Shown here piece by piece: positions 23,694 through 33,841 of a stretch of 64,000 nt of DNA. A program made the translations under genes and the position numbers. Location: assembly GCA_902727855.1 (NCBI GenBank), contig CACVAS010000047.1, positions 1 through 64,000 on the forward strand. Reading direction: 5' to 3'. This DNA is from an uncultured Sulfurovum sp. (GTDB lineage: Bacteria; Campylobacterota; Campylobacteria; Campylobacterales; Sulfurovaceae). Below the pieces are notes generated by a model. That model did no database searches. It saw nothing but the letters and a program-made list of their open reading frames with translations, and was not told the origin of the DNA. Each line of letters begins with the position of its first letter. Positions within the stretch are counted from its first letter, which is position 1.

Positions 23694-26219
23694 ATGTTAA
23701 AAAAAATAAAAAAAGTTGGTGGATTTGTATCTAAGATTGTAAAAGATACTGTATTGAAACAGGTAGATAATCGTTATTTAGTCTTTGATAACACTTTGAC
23801 AATACATGGTTATAATGAAGAAGAGAGAGTTATTTATTTAAGAAAATTTAACTCTTCTCCTATGCATTGTGTTGAACTCACATCTTCTACAAATCTTGCA
23901 AAAGTTTATTTAGAATTAAAAAATCTAGCCAATTCAATCGGTTATGAAAATGATGCAAAAGTACATATTTTTTATAGTAAGTCTGAACTTTTACTGGATG
24001 ATGGAAACTCTAATGATTTTTGTACAAAGCAGTCAATCTATATTTTTAGCCCTTCTCAAGATGTCGCACTAAGCATCGCAGAACATTATGACTTAGAACT
24101 GCTTCCTCCTAAAGATATTATTCTTGCAATATTAGATTTAGGTTTGGCCAACAAGTATTATAACGACTTATCTACGCTTAATATAAAGTCTCTTGTGGAA
24201 AAACTTTCCTCTAAAGAAATATTTACTGATGAAATGGGTATGGTTTTTAAAACACTTTTTGCTGAAGGTATTTACAAAACTACAGCAAAAGAGCATCTAC
24301 TTAATTCAAAGTCTTATAAAATATATCAAGGCTATACACTTAATTCAGCTCCACGTGCAGATAAGCCAGATATTCAATCTTTGATGTCAGAAAAGTGGAC
24401 GGGATATGTCTCTTTTAGTATTGAATTTTCACGCAAGAATGTTGAATTATTTATTAAAGAACAAGCTAAATATTCTAAACTTTATGGGGAAGATAAAGTC
24501 ATTAAAAACTCAATTAATACTCTTAAGGAGGACATCTATCCTCAATCACCATCAAGTTATGTTGTTGTTAATTCTGTTGCAGTTATCGATAATGAGAGGG
24601 TTATTAATAGAATTTCAAATCACATGAATATAGCATATTTTGAAAAAACTGTATTTGCTAAAGATTTGGTTTACAAAACCCCTTTGTTGGATAGAGATCT
24701 CTCTGGTGATTTTTTAATGAAAACTTCTGATGCTAGAAAATATTTGATGTCAATTCATAAGACAAGTAATATTAAAACAAAAAGAAGTATAGACATGTAT
24801 GGAAAAGATATTTATGGAAACTATATCACATATTCATTTTCAGAAACCAACTCTCCACATGTTTCTTATATAGCGGCTACAAGGTCTGGAAAGACAGTAA
24901 ATCTACAAAAGACTCTTTTTACTGCACTTGGTGTAGAAGTTGCCTATAACCCCGATTACGTAGAACGATCCTCAGAGGAACTGTTATCTATAGAAGGTAA
25001 ATATTTTGAGAATAAAGTAAGTGTTGTTAAGGCCCCTTATTTAGGTGATGTGAAAGTGGTCCATTTCGATACAGGGTATTCTTGTGAAAAGTCTGTAGAA
25101 GCTCTTAAAATGTATTCTCCTGATAGAGTTGATATTTATAGGGATGATGTAAATTTCCTACGTTTCGGATTAACAGACGTTAGATATGATAAATCTACAG
25201 GCCAACTAAATATGGAAGACATGTTATATAATTTAGGCACAATGTCTCTTATTATTGAACTTGAAAATTCAAGTAATAATACCCATGGTACGTTAGATTC
25301 ATTTGAAAAGAAAGAAATTATACGTGCTTACGAAAAAGTTTTTCAAGATAATGAATACGAGGGAATGAGCTTTGGTGCTCTACGTGCTGATGGTGGGTAT
25401 ATAGATATTATATCTAAAGTTGAGCGTCATTACGGTAAACATATTGAAGATCATATTCTAACCACGGAATTAGAAAATCTACCTGATAACTTTTCATTTA
25501 TACAAAAGCCATTACTATCTGATATCATATTGATTTTAGAGTTAAAATCTAAAAAATTTACTATTCCTCAAGAGGAGAGAAACGCTTGTGAATCAGCAAA
25601 GAGTAAAATATCTGGTTTATCGGAAAATCAAGTTTATGGTTTATATTCGAGTTCTCAGATTAGAGATTCAGATTATTTTTATATGGAATTAGATTCTATT
25701 AAAAGTTTAGGGGATGAGATGTTTGTTCCTGTTTTTTTACTTATGATTCAAAGATTATATAGAAGAGATGTTGTAAATGCCCAGAAACTGAAAGAAAGAG
25801 GTCTGGATACTCCCAAAGTATTCTATGTTATAGAAGAAGCAAGAAATCTTTTTGAAATAGATTCATTGAGAGACCTACTCACTAGATTTTTACTTGAGAG
25901 TGCTAGATATGGTATACATCTTATATTTATTACACAAAATGCCTCCTTTTACCACAAGGAACATTTAGTGAATATTGGTAGTAAAATTGTAATGCCTTCT
26001 GATAAACCTGATGAGCAAATACCTGAATTAAGAAGATATTGGTTTAATGATGAAGAAGAAGATGCAAATCAAAAGGCACATATAGAATTTTTTAAAAAGC
26101 GTAATAGTAAATATACGGCTTTTGTAAAGTATGGTGGTGGATTAATAACTGTAAAGCCATACGTCAGCAAAGAAGAAGAGTGGCTTTTTAATTCAAACTC
26201 ATTTGCAATAAGTACCTAG
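23694..26219 (+). CDS. VirB4/TraU-like conjugation ATPase
   Basis: This 841-residue protein has P-loop motifs of the VirB4/HerA class. Walker A is IAATRSGKTVN (near residue 400) and Walker B is VFYVIEEARN (near residue 708). A FITQNASFYHKE sensor-like motif follows, matching the 'xTQ' of VirB4 ATPases. The first Gly of the P-loop (GxxxxGKT) is Ala. It should energise assembly and substrate transfer at the inner membrane. It is shorter than IncI TraU/DotO (about 1,000 residues). The next gene starts 1 bp after its stop. Confidence 0.8.
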   Translation: MLKKIKKVGGFVSKIVKDTVLKQVDNRYLVFDNTLTIHGYNEEERVIYLRKFNSSPMHCVELTSSTNLAKVYLELKNLANSIGYENDAKVHIFYSKSELLLDDGNSNDFCTKQSIYIFSPSQDVALSIAEHYDLELLPPKDIILAILDLGLANKYYNDLSTLNIKSLVEKLSSKEIFTDEMGMVFKTLFAEGIYKTTAKEHLLNSKSYKIYQGYTLNSAPRADKPDIQSLMSEKWTGYVSFSIEFSRKNVELFIKEQAKYSKLYGEDKVIKNSINTLKEDIYPQSPSSYVVVNSVAVIDNERVINRISNHMNIAYFEKTVFAKDLVYKTPLLDRDLSGDFLMKTSDARKYLMSIHKTSNIKTKRSIDMYGKDIYGNYITYSFSETNSPHVSYIAATRSGKTVNLQKTLFTALGVEVAYNPDYVERSSEELLSIEGKYFENKVSVVKAPYLGDVKVVHFDTGYSCEKSVEALKMYSPDRVDIYRDDVNFLRFGLTDVRYDKSTGQLNMEDMLYNLGTMSLIIELENSSNNTHGTLDSFEKKEIIRAYEKVFQDNEYEGMSFGALRADGGYIDIISKVERHYGKHIEDHILTTELENLPDNFSFIQKPLLSDIILILELKSKKFTIPQEERNACESAKSKISGLSENQVYGLYSSSQIRDSDYFYMELDSIKSLGDEMFVPVFLLMIQRLYRRDVVNAQKLKERGLDTPKVFYVIEEARNLFEIDSLRDLLTRFLLESARYGIHLIFITQNASFYHKEHLVNIGSKIVMPSDKPDEQIPELRRYWFNDEEEDANQKAHIEFFKKRNSKYTAFVKYGGGLITVKPYVSKEEEWLFNSNSFAIST

Positions 26220-26220
26220 T

Positions 26221-27417
26221 TTGAAATATATATTGTATATTTTAATAATGTATTCAGCATTATTAAATGCAGAATACCTTGAGAAAGCATATCAATCTGT
26301 GACGGGGATGAGCAAGGAGGCAAATGATATTAGTAGATTGGATGATTCTAATTATACTTTTAATGGTCCACTTTGTTGTTGTGATGCCCCAATTAATGCT
26401 CTCTTTTCACAAAGCTCACTCACCATAGGTCAAAAAATTTATCCTGCCATTGATGATCTCATTGCATCTGTCTCTTACCAAACCGAGATTAATGACCATA
26501 CAAAAGCTAGAGTTAAAAATATAAAACTTATGAATGGTATGTACTCCTTTACTGAAGATAAAGAGTATATTTATTTAGGCGGGAATGGAAACAATGGAAA
26601 TTTACTAGGTTTTACGGGTAGTGGCTGTACGCCTCTTGATTTTTCTAAAGATGAAGATAGAGAACAATACCTTGATATCATCGATGAACTTGAAGGTGGT
26701 GGTGATTATCATGTAGTAAATCCACAAAGTGGTGCGTATGGAAGATATCAATTTATGCCTGCAACAGCTAATCAATATTGTAGTAGGGTTACATCATTAG
26801 ACTGCTGTGGTGACCTCTGGAAAACAGGACCAAATGCTGAAGCATGTCAAGACGAAATGTTTAAAGAGTTTACCGCAGATAATGCAGACACATTAAGTGA
26901 TAAGAATATTCCTTCTAATAGTTGTACTATATATATTGCTCATCAACAAGGAGTAGGTGGCTTGATGTGGCTTATGACGGGGAATCTCCCTTCTGTATAT
27001 CAAAATGATGATGGAAGTCCAAAATTCGGGAAGATTACTGCGATAGTACAACAGAATGTTGGTGCTAGTCATTGGGCATCTATGGTAAACTCAGGTCAAA
27101 CAAACACTGTTGAAGGATTAAGAGAGGGCTATTTAAGTTATTGGAATGAAAGACTTGGTGGTGATATTTTAAATAGTGATGGAGATGCAACTTCAGCAGC
27201 AGATATAGCAGCACAAGCAGATGATATTCAGGAAGATGTCGAGGAAAGACGAGAAATGAGAAAAAAGCTTATAAGGGAAGGAATTCTTCTAGAACAAAAA
27301 AGAGAGAGCTTTATTTTAGATATAATTAAACAACATATAAGCAATTATACAACGAAAGAGCAAACAGAGATAGAAGGCATATTGGATAGTAATATGAAGG
27401 ATAAGGATGCAAAGTAA
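26221..27417 (+). CDS. Second lytic transglycosylase-like exported protein
   Basis: This 398-residue protein starts with TTG right after the VirB4-like stop and has a signal peptide ending near LNA. The catalytic domain (about 140-290) shows DELEGGGDYHVVNPQSGAYG, then RYQFMPATANQYC, the E..GG..NP.SGAYG.YQF pattern of phage-type and conjugation transglycosylases. It is rich in cysteines (GPLCCCDAP, DCCGDLW). The C-terminal 80 residues are a helical charged extension. It probably opens peptidoglycan for the channel. Having two such enzymes (also 14470-15087) implies separate use by pilus and secretion systems. Confidence 0.78.
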   Translation: MKYILYILIMYSALLNAEYLEKAYQSVTGMSKEANDISRLDDSNYTFNGPLCCCDAPINALFSQSSLTIGQKIYPAIDDLIASVSYQTEINDHTKARVKNIKLMNGMYSFTEDKEYIYLGGNGNNGNLLGFTGSGCTPLDFSKDEDREQYLDIIDELEGGGDYHVVNPQSGAYGRYQFMPATANQYCSRVTSLDCCGDLWKTGPNAEACQDEMFKEFTADNADTLSDKNIPSNSCTIYIAHQQGVGGLMWLMTGNLPSVYQNDDGSPKFGKITAIVQQNVGASHWASMVNSGQTNTVEGLREGYLSYWNERLGGDILNSDGDATSAADIAAQADDIQEDVEERREMRKKLIREGILLEQKRESFILDIIKQHISNYTTKEQTEIEGILDSNMKDKDAK

Positions 27418-28006
27418 ACTTGAACCTGACATAGATATACTTATAGGATTTTTAGAGAATTCTGGAATATCTATACATCATGCTCTACGTATAGTTATGA
27501 TGCTTCTTTCTTCTAAATCATCTGTTGGGGATATCTTAAAAGATATTTCCCAATTGAGTAAAAATATGCACATTGAGGATAATGGTTTAGATACTGTTAA
27601 AATGCTAAAAGATCAAAAAGAGGGTGTAGTATATTTTTCTTTACTAGATGAACTTGCTCGCACAAAGTCTTCTAAAATTCAGATAAATAGTGAAGTATTG
27701 GAGTATATCCATCATTTTAAAGTGAAATATACTGCACCTTCTTTCTTAAAAGAAAAACCAAAGGCAAAACAAACTGCACCTAGTAAATTTAAATTAGCAA
27801 AAACAGCTTCTCCATTTATTACAAATGATGAATCTTGTTTGTATGAGGGTAATTTATTTAAAGATAGTGGTATCAGTGCTAGAACAGAAGAAAAAGTATT
27901 TATTGAAGAGGTTATGCTGCCAAAGAAAAATTATTATTTTAAAAGTTTTAATTTTAAAATAAGAGCAGGCTTTAGTCATGGTGATATTGCAATAAAGATG
28001 AATTGA
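27407..28006 (+). CDS. Cytoplasmic protein, unknown
   Basis: This 199-residue protein has no signal; residues 1-60 are helical and the C-terminal part is basic. It overlaps the preceding gene by 11 bp and is 1 bp before the next, so it belongs to the operon. No family is recognised. Confidence 0.58.
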   Translation: MQSKLEPDIDILIGFLENSGISIHHALRIVMMLLSSKSSVGDILKDISQLSKNMHIEDNGLDTVKMLKDQKEGVVYFSLLDELARTKSSKIQINSEVLEYIHHFKVKYTAPSFLKEKPKAKQTAPSKFKLAKTASPFITNDESCLYEGNLFKDSGISARTEEKVFIEEVMLPKKNYYFKSFNFKIRAGFSHGDIAIKMN

Positions 28007-28007
28007 G

Positions 28008-28394
28008 ATGAATATTTTAAAATTTATTTATTTATTTATTTTTTTAAGTAGCTCTGCATATAGTGTTTGTAATATAGAGGCTACTTGTACATCACCTTTG
28101 CTAGAAGATACAACTAAGCATAGAATTAAACCTATTTCGTTAAGACTTAAAGAGTTTAATAATGCATTAAAAACCTTAGCTACAAGACTAGAGTATGGGA
28201 ACTCGCTCAATGAATATGAAATTTTTGAATTTAATAAACTTTATCATAGATATACAATTCGTTTGATGAGTAATAAAAAATTGGTATATGATCTTATTAA
28301 TTTGAAGAATGTTGCCCTCATGGAAGCAGAGACAGAGGCTATAAAATCTACTGTAATTATAGAAAATATTAATAAGGATAAGAATGATGATTAA
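28008..28394 (+). CDS. Small exported helical protein
   Basis: This 128-residue protein has a signal peptide (FIYLFIFLSSSAYS), two cysteines right after it (CNIEATC), and then a helical body. Its 3' end overlaps the next gene by 11 bp. No family is recognised; the size suits a VirB7- or chaperone-like accessory. Confidence 0.58.
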   Translation: MNILKFIYLFIFLSSSAYSVCNIEATCTSPLLEDTTKHRIKPISLRLKEFNNALKTLATRLEYGNSLNEYEIFEFNKLYHRYTIRLMSNKKLVYDLINLKNVALMEAETEAIKSTVIIENINKDKNDD

Positions 28395-29607
28395 GATTGT
28401 AATTTTAGGTTTAATATGTTTAAGTACTCTATCTGCGATAGATTCCTCAAAAATCAAAATGGAACAAGATAAGGACGATTTTTCGAGTCATGCAAGAGAT
28501 GTAATAGGTGCAGGAGAACAAAGTGTAGCAGACGGAAAAGCAGAAAGAGGAGAGTACTCTACTGACATGGATAATCTTCTTGATGTAGTTATTTACTATG
28601 ATACTTTTGAAAAATATAGTAATAATGTTCCTTATAGAGAAGGGGTTACCTCCTCTAAGAAAGCAGATACTATTGCTCTGGGTACACCTCTTACAAATTA
28701 TATGCAAGAGCAAAGAACTATTTATGCAAAAGAGAAAAATGCATCAAAAGTAAGTAAGAAAACAACACCTGCTTATTTTGTAGGAGGAGAATGTAGTGTT
28801 GTGACTCCTGTAGAAATTAGTAAAAGTAGCGAATTTACTACTTTTAATTGTATGTTAGATTTTGGTGGAGAATATCGAAGAGCCGAAGTGTTTGCAGGGG
28901 TATATCCTGACTACGAGAGAGAAATACTCATTGCCTTACCTATTTATGCAAGTTTCTCTAATGGTACAAGAGCAAATTTTAATGGTATTGTCTTAAGAAA
29001 AAACAGAGGTTCCATAAATATAGCGGACAGTGTAGATAGTAAAAGAATCAGACACTTAGTGGCTGAATCTGCTTTGCTTACAAATGATGTGGCGTATAGA
29101 TACGCAACAGAATATATGAGTGCAGTTAAATACTCTAATATTTCCACAGAAATAACTTATCATAAAACACGAGACGAGGATGGAAATATTATTTCTACAC
29201 CTATCTCTTCAACAAAAATAAAGCCTCCTCAACTAGAAGATTACTTTATGGCAGCAGGGGTGGAACTGGTTTCTGGTTTTGTAGGATTAATAGGTAAAAA
29301 TTATCTATATGATACACGACCTCTTTTTACTATGAATAGAGAAAAAAGGGTACATGTTGAAGGAGTTGTGGTATTTGACAATCAAGGTTTGGCTAAGAAA
29401 TTTGGAACCATATCTTCAAAAGAGTTGGCAAATAGTATGAATAACAATGCTCAATATCAAAGTAGAAACATAAGCACCGCTGAGAAGTATACTGGTGCAA
29501 AAAAGAGTGTAGGGTTTGATGCAACCTTAAGTAATGCCGCTGTTCAAAGTAGCCAAAATAATCTTATTAATTCTCAATATGGGATTATTTCGCAAGGATC
29601 CAAATAA
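28384..29607 (+). CDS. Large exported protein, candidate core-complex subunit
   Basis: This 407-residue protein has a signal peptide ending at LSA. A central beta-rich region (about 130-215) has two cysteines (GECSVV, NCMLDFGG) and IALPIYASFSNGTRANFNGI. A hydrophobic stretch near 285-300 (MAAGVELVSGFVGLIGK) is followed by a disordered Asn/Gln/Ser tail. DotG/VirB10-type proteins have a beta-barrel domain with such a hydrophobic antenna near the C-terminus, but no diagnostic motif is seen. The annotation is from position and features only. Confidence 0.5.
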   Translation: MMIKIVILGLICLSTLSAIDSSKIKMEQDKDDFSSHARDVIGAGEQSVADGKAERGEYSTDMDNLLDVVIYYDTFEKYSNNVPYREGVTSSKKADTIALGTPLTNYMQEQRTIYAKEKNASKVSKKTTPAYFVGGECSVVTPVEISKSSEFTTFNCMLDFGGEYRRAEVFAGVYPDYEREILIALPIYASFSNGTRANFNGIVLRKNRGSINIADSVDSKRIRHLVAESALLTNDVAYRYATEYMSAVKYSNISTEITYHKTRDEDGNIISTPISSTKIKPPQLEDYFMAAGVELVSGFVGLIGKNYLYDTRPLFTMNREKRVHVEGVVVFDNQGLAKKFGTISSKELANSMNNNAQYQSRNISTAEKYTGAKKSVGFDATLSNAAVQSSQNNLINSQYGIISQGSK

Positions 29608-30174
29608 ATGTTAATATTGGTTAATTTTGTATTAAATGATTCATTGTCAGATGAAGACTTAATAATACTTAAAGGAAGTATTAAACCTTCCATTATGATT
29701 GATGAAAGTTTTGTGGTGATAGATGAGCGTACACCCAAATCTATGCTTTCTTCAGAGTCAATTACTAAAAATATATGGGAGGCTCTTTATAAAAAAGGGT
29801 CTTTTGTACTTAGTATTAATGCCTATGCTAAGTCACTTAATGAAAAAATATCCGCACCTTGGGCAATGGGTTTATCTTTATCCCTTTTGAGCCATAATGA
29901 AATCTTTGCTTCAGGTAAAGTAGTATTGCCTAACGACAGAAAAGATGAGTTTGTACATTACTCAACAAGACCTATACCTTTAGGAGATGATTTTATGGAT
30001 TCATTTAAAAATAGAAGAAGTATTTTCACAAAAGGTATTGAGGAAATTCTTGAGTTTCATTCAATAATTATAGAGAAGAAAATGTATGATTCAACTCTTG
30101 TAGATATAACGCATGAAATGTATAAAAGTTATTTTTTGACTTCAGGTGAACGAACAATGCTATACGGAGCTTAA
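29608..30174 (+). CDS. Cytoplasmic protein, unknown
   Basis: This 188-residue soluble protein starts directly after the previous stop. No signal peptide, membrane helix or recognised motif is seen. Confidence 0.57.
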   Translation: MLILVNFVLNDSLSDEDLIILKGSIKPSIMIDESFVVIDERTPKSMLSSESITKNIWEALYKKGSFVLSINAYAKSLNEKISAPWAMGLSLSLLSHNEIFASGKVVLPNDRKDEFVHYSTRPIPLGDDFMDSFKNRRSIFTKGIEEILEFHSIIIEKKMYDSTLVDITHEMYKSYFLTSGERTMLYGA

Positions 30175-30175
30175 A

Positions 30176-31609
30176 ATGCTACATGAACAATTTTCAGCAT
30201 CCTTTAGAATACTAGCAAATAGCAAAAAAATAAAAAAAAAACACTCTCAAGATATACTGGGTGATGAAGCATATGGTCTATACTCTGAACATCTTCATTC
30301 GGTAAAAATAGATTCAGTTATTAATACAATTACAGTAGAAAGTATTACACTCGCCTCGTTAGCACACGGAAGAACACTCTACATGAATAAAGTAGGAGAA
30401 GAATATATTGTTAAAAAATATATTCTGAGAGAATTATATTATTATTATCCTCACTTGATTGACTACTTCTGGAGAACTGCATCAATATCAAGATTATTGT
30501 TTATTGAAATTCGCAAGGCAGAACTCGCAAAAGCTAGTGAATATAAAGATTTTGATTTTATTGATAGAATGCCCATTGTTTTTCATCTTCCTATAGCATA
30601 TACAAAGTTATTTAAGAAGTTAATATCAAAAAGTTCTACATACTTTAAGAAGTTAGGGGTGACTCGTTTAAAGAGAGGGGCATCAAGCCTATTTAGATAT
30701 GTAGATTTATCTTATGAATATGCCGCTTATCTTAATGATATATCCAATAAAAATGTTTCTTTTGAAAATATAGGTAAATATTTTAATCTTATTAAACATA
30801 AATATTTTGAGATTGTTGACCTACTCGTTGATAATGATGACTTATATTATCTTTTAGATCATATGTCAATTAGTAAAGAATTTTCATTCTTCATTGATGA
30901 TAAATTTCCTTTACTTGAAAAAGAGGGGTCACTGAGTAGTGAGTTTAGAGATAAATTTAATGGTATTATCCAAACTTCATGGCATAGCACAGCCCATATT
31001 TTTGAAGACAAGGATGAAGTTATTGAAAAGAAAGCTTATTGGTTTTGTGATCAATCCCATTCATTAAAAGAGAGAGGAGGAGTTCCCACACACATCACAG
31101 CTTCTGACTTCTATTTACATTTTATATCACAAGAAGATAGACATGCTTCTCATGTGGATATGTTTAATCGTATATACTTCTTTATCAAAAATAGAAATAC
31201 CTATTTAAAGCCAATGGATGATATATTAAAAAATGAATTTGTGGAAAAACAACTGTTGGAATATTCTTCTACAGAAAAAGAGCATACTTACAATATTGTT
31301 TCATCTACTATCACAACAAAGAATATGCTTGAAGAGGCAATGAAAAAACCTATAACAACGATAAGTAATAAATTAGGGGAACAAGTACAAGAAGACATAA
31401 AAAATGGTGAATATCTTCATATAAATGATACTGAGAGAACACTTATTTTATTAAACACTATTCATACTATTATTTTTGAACATAAATATCTTTTTCCAAA
31501 AACAAAGATTGTTTTTTATGCTAAAATTAGGGATAAAATTTTAAGGAATGAAATTTTGAATATGTTTAAAAAAGAAATAAAAACCATCAATAGAGCAAAT
31601 AATGTATAG
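30176..31609 (+). CDS. Large cytoplasmic protein, unknown
   Basis: The ATG at 30176 is preferred over an in-frame GTG at 30146 because CGGAGC stands 6 bp before it and because it avoids overlapping the upstream gene. The 477-residue product is helical and rich in His, Tyr and Phe. It contains TSWHSTAHIF and ITASDFYLHFISQEDRHASH, which could bind metal. I considered a MOBH-type relaxase or HD hydrolase and found no HD pair. The function is unknown, but a protein of this size kept in the operon is probably a real transfer component. Confidence 0.58.
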   Translation: MLHEQFSASFRILANSKKIKKKHSQDILGDEAYGLYSEHLHSVKIDSVINTITVESITLASLAHGRTLYMNKVGEEYIVKKYILRELYYYYPHLIDYFWRTASISRLLFIEIRKAELAKASEYKDFDFIDRMPIVFHLPIAYTKLFKKLISKSSTYFKKLGVTRLKRGASSLFRYVDLSYEYAAYLNDISNKNVSFENIGKYFNLIKHKYFEIVDLLVDNDDLYYLLDHMSISKEFSFFIDDKFPLLEKEGSLSSEFRDKFNGIIQTSWHSTAHIFEDKDEVIEKKAYWFCDQSHSLKERGGVPTHITASDFYLHFISQEDRHASHVDMFNRIYFFIKNRNTYLKPMDDILKNEFVEKQLLEYSSTEKEHTYNIVSSTITTKNMLEEAMKKPITTISNKLGEQVQEDIKNGEYLHINDTERTLILLNTIHTIIFEHKYLFPKTKIVFYAKIRDKILRNEILNMFKKEIKTINRANNV

Positions 31610-32483
31610 AACTTTATATCAAGTTTTTATTTATGGGTTTGTTGTAATATTAATACAAGGTCAACTTTTTGCTTCTGATGTAGGTGATGATAGAAAAGGG
31701 TATAGACCCGTAAAGTCAAGTGATAATAATGACAAGGGTTTCATTCAGGGTGTTGATGTCACACGTAACCCAAGACGTTCTCCTAGTGATGACTTTACCG
31801 ATAGAGCTAGATTAGAAATGAATACAGTTGCCAATTCCGAACAATATAAAGAGACACAAATACGAAGAAACCAAAGAAAAAAGATTCTCAATGAAGTTTT
31901 TGATATATCGATTTTAATGCAGCCTACTAAAAGGATCATTAGACCAGTTGATATGATTGGTATTAGTCCAGCATATATCACTCAAATAGTATTTCCTGAA
32001 ACTATGAAAATTACTGATGTTATTTCATCCTTTAATGCTTCGGTATTAAAGCATAGTAAAAATCTTCTATGGATACGGCCAAATTCAAATACTTTTTTTA
32101 GTGGTAATATTATTCTGACATTAACTGATGGTAATAAAAATTACTCTATGACTATTTTTGCAGAGAGATATTTTCAGAAAGATTGTACTATATCCGATGG
32201 TGGATATCTATGTAAAAAAAGGAATATTACATCAGCTGCTGAGTCATCATATTCCTTAAATAATCTGTCCACTTTATATGTCTATACAAATCCTCAGAAA
32301 ATTGATGATATGAAAGCTATAATTATGTATGAAAAATTGGTTCGTAGACAACTGGACATAAAAGAGCAAGGAGATAGAGTATCTTTTAATTATAAAGGAC
32401 TTGGATATTCAATTGTACGTGATGATATGAGTGGAAGTATCTTTTATAGAGGTAAGCGTTATCGTGTCGAAATTGGAAGCTAG
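31602..32483 (+). CDS. VirB9/DotH(TraN)-like outer-membrane core protein
   Basis: The 293-residue product has a signal peptide ending at LFA. Residues about 120-200 form a beta-rich region: ITQIVFPETMKITDV, NLLWIRPNSN, NIILTLTDGNKNYSMTIFAE. It has the rhythm of the N-terminal beta-sandwich of VirB9, TraK and DotH, a link to a target residue pattern followed by 'nl.ltl.dg..y...l'. A disulfide is likely (KDCTISDGGYLCKK). It would pair with a VirB7-like lipoprotein in the outer-membrane ring. Confidence 0.55.
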   Translation: MYRTLYQVFIYGFVVILIQGQLFASDVGDDRKGYRPVKSSDNNDKGFIQGVDVTRNPRRSPSDDFTDRARLEMNTVANSEQYKETQIRRNQRKKILNEVFDISILMQPTKRIIRPVDMIGISPAYITQIVFPETMKITDVISSFNASVLKHSKNLLWIRPNSNTFFSGNIILTLTDGNKNYSMTIFAERYFQKDCTISDGGYLCKKRNITSAAESSYSLNNLSTLYVYTNPQKIDDMKAIIMYEKLVRRQLDIKEQGDRVSFNYKGLGYSIVRDDMSGSIFYRGKRYRVEIGS

Positions 32484-32485
32484 AC

Positions 32486-33841
32486 ATGGGTGGATATAAG
32501 CACAATCTTGAAGAACAAAAGGCACTACAAGACTATAGAAGTGAAAATAGTTGGTTTGTTCTCTTAGGTGTTTTTTTGTTTGCAGTTGTTGTTATTTTCT
32601 TTCTTTACGATGAAGAGACACCCTTAATAACTTATTTCTTTAATTTTCCTTTTTTTAATAATAAATTGTTTTATGGGGTGAGTTTTATATTCCTTGTAGG
32701 TATACGTTGGTGGTGGTATGGCTTGCCTAAGTCTATTGTAAAAGTATTTGAGAAAATACCTATGACTGATACATTTAAAGATGAGATTAATTACACTGAA
32801 TTAATCTCAGGTAAACAAGCTATATTAGAAAATTTCTTTTATCCTCCCGTAGATGTAGTAGATTCCATGCCTCGAATATACAATATGAAGTTCCTTTCTT
32901 CAAAAAATCTCTCTATCCAAAATCTTTTTAATTACTGTCCAATAAAAAAAGAGATTGATCCCAATGGTACATATAGGGTTATATCTTACTTTAGAGATCA
33001 TCATAGAGAAAAACTTGAGGAACAATTAGACTCTGGCACTACTTCACAGAAAAAAAGTGCTTCTATTGCCCTAGAACGGTACAGAAAGAACTATTATCCA
33101 GGAGGAAAGTCTGTAACATCAAAACAAGAAGATTTGTACGAGGATTTATTTTCTGTAATAGAGGGGATGCTTGACAGCTATGGCGGTGTAATAATACTTA
33201 AGATTTCTTCACCACTTTCTATTTCTTTTAGAAGAGATAATAATGATAGACTAAAAGTCTCAAGTTTCAGTGTTGATGAAAGTATCTCAGTCTATAAAGA
33301 AAACAAAGTTTATTTTTCTATTGATATGATTTATGATACAGCAAGGTCTTTATCTATACTCTTTAATGAGTATTTAGATTCTTTTAGCCTATCAAAAAGC
33401 AGGCTTTCAGATAAGAGTTTACATCTCAATGTCCAAGATGACGAGGAGAAGCAAAAAGTTATAGATTTCTTTAAAATAGTTATTACTCGAAGACTTTTAC
33501 TCAACTATGGAGCGATACCCTCAGGTTGGCTTGTTGGAAGAATAGAAAACTATGATTTACGTGCTGTTATCTCAGCAGTTGATAGGGAATTAATACCTGT
33601 TATTACAAAAGTTAATGATGGGAGTAACCCTGTTTTTGGAAATGATGTGTTTGCATCAGAATTTTTATTTCTTTATTGGTCTTTTATGAAGTCCTCAGAG
33701 ATAGAAGGAGTTATTGAATCTATTGATTGGTGTTTTAATGCTGTAAAAGATGTAAATGAAATGGAAGCAAGAGATATTGCAAAAGAAGAACAAGCAAAAG
33801 AAACAGACTTATTGTTTGACGACATGGGAGAAACAGCATGA
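32486..33841 (+). CDS. DotM/TrbA-like membrane protein
   Basis: This 451-residue protein has two N-terminal membrane helices (SWFVLLGVFLFAVVVIFFLY; NKLFYGVSFIFLVGIRWWWYG) followed by a large cytoplasmic domain. The stop overlaps the start of the coupling-protein gene by 4 bp. In IncI plasmids and Dot/Icm systems, TrbA/DotM (IcmP) has this topology and works with the coupling protein TrbC/DotL, usually from a neighbouring gene. The C-terminal text NPVFGNDVFASEFLFLYWSF is only loosely similar to DotM. Confidence 0.5.
   Translation: MGGYKHNLEEQKALQDYRSENSWFVLLGVFLFAVVVIFFLYDEETPLITYFFNFPFFNNKLFYGVSFIFLVGIRWWWYGLPKSIVKVFEKIPMTDTFKDEINYTELISGKQAILENFFYPPVDVVDSMPRIYNMKFLSSKNLSIQNLFNYCPIKKEIDPNGTYRVISYFRDHHREKLEEQLDSGTTSQKKSASIALERYRKNYYPGGKSVTSKQEDLYEDLFSVIEGMLDSYGGVIILKISSPLSISFRRDNNDRLKVSSFSVDESISVYKENKVYFSIDMIYDTARSLSILFNEYLDSFSLSKSRLSDKSLHLNVQDDEEKQKVIDFFKIVITRRLLLNYGAIPSGWLVGRIENYDLRAVISAVDRELIPVITKVNDGSNPVFGNDVFASEFLFLYWSFMKSSEIEGVIESIDWCFNAVKDVNEMEARDIAKEEQAKETDLLFDDMGETA

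Noticed and set aside
30146..30175. GTG at 30146 as start of the large unknown gene
   Set aside because: The ATG at 30176 has a well-placed GGAG and avoids a 29-bp overlap.
30176..31609. MOBH-type relaxase
   Set aside because: His-rich phrases are present, but no HD pair or relaxase motif order could be found.
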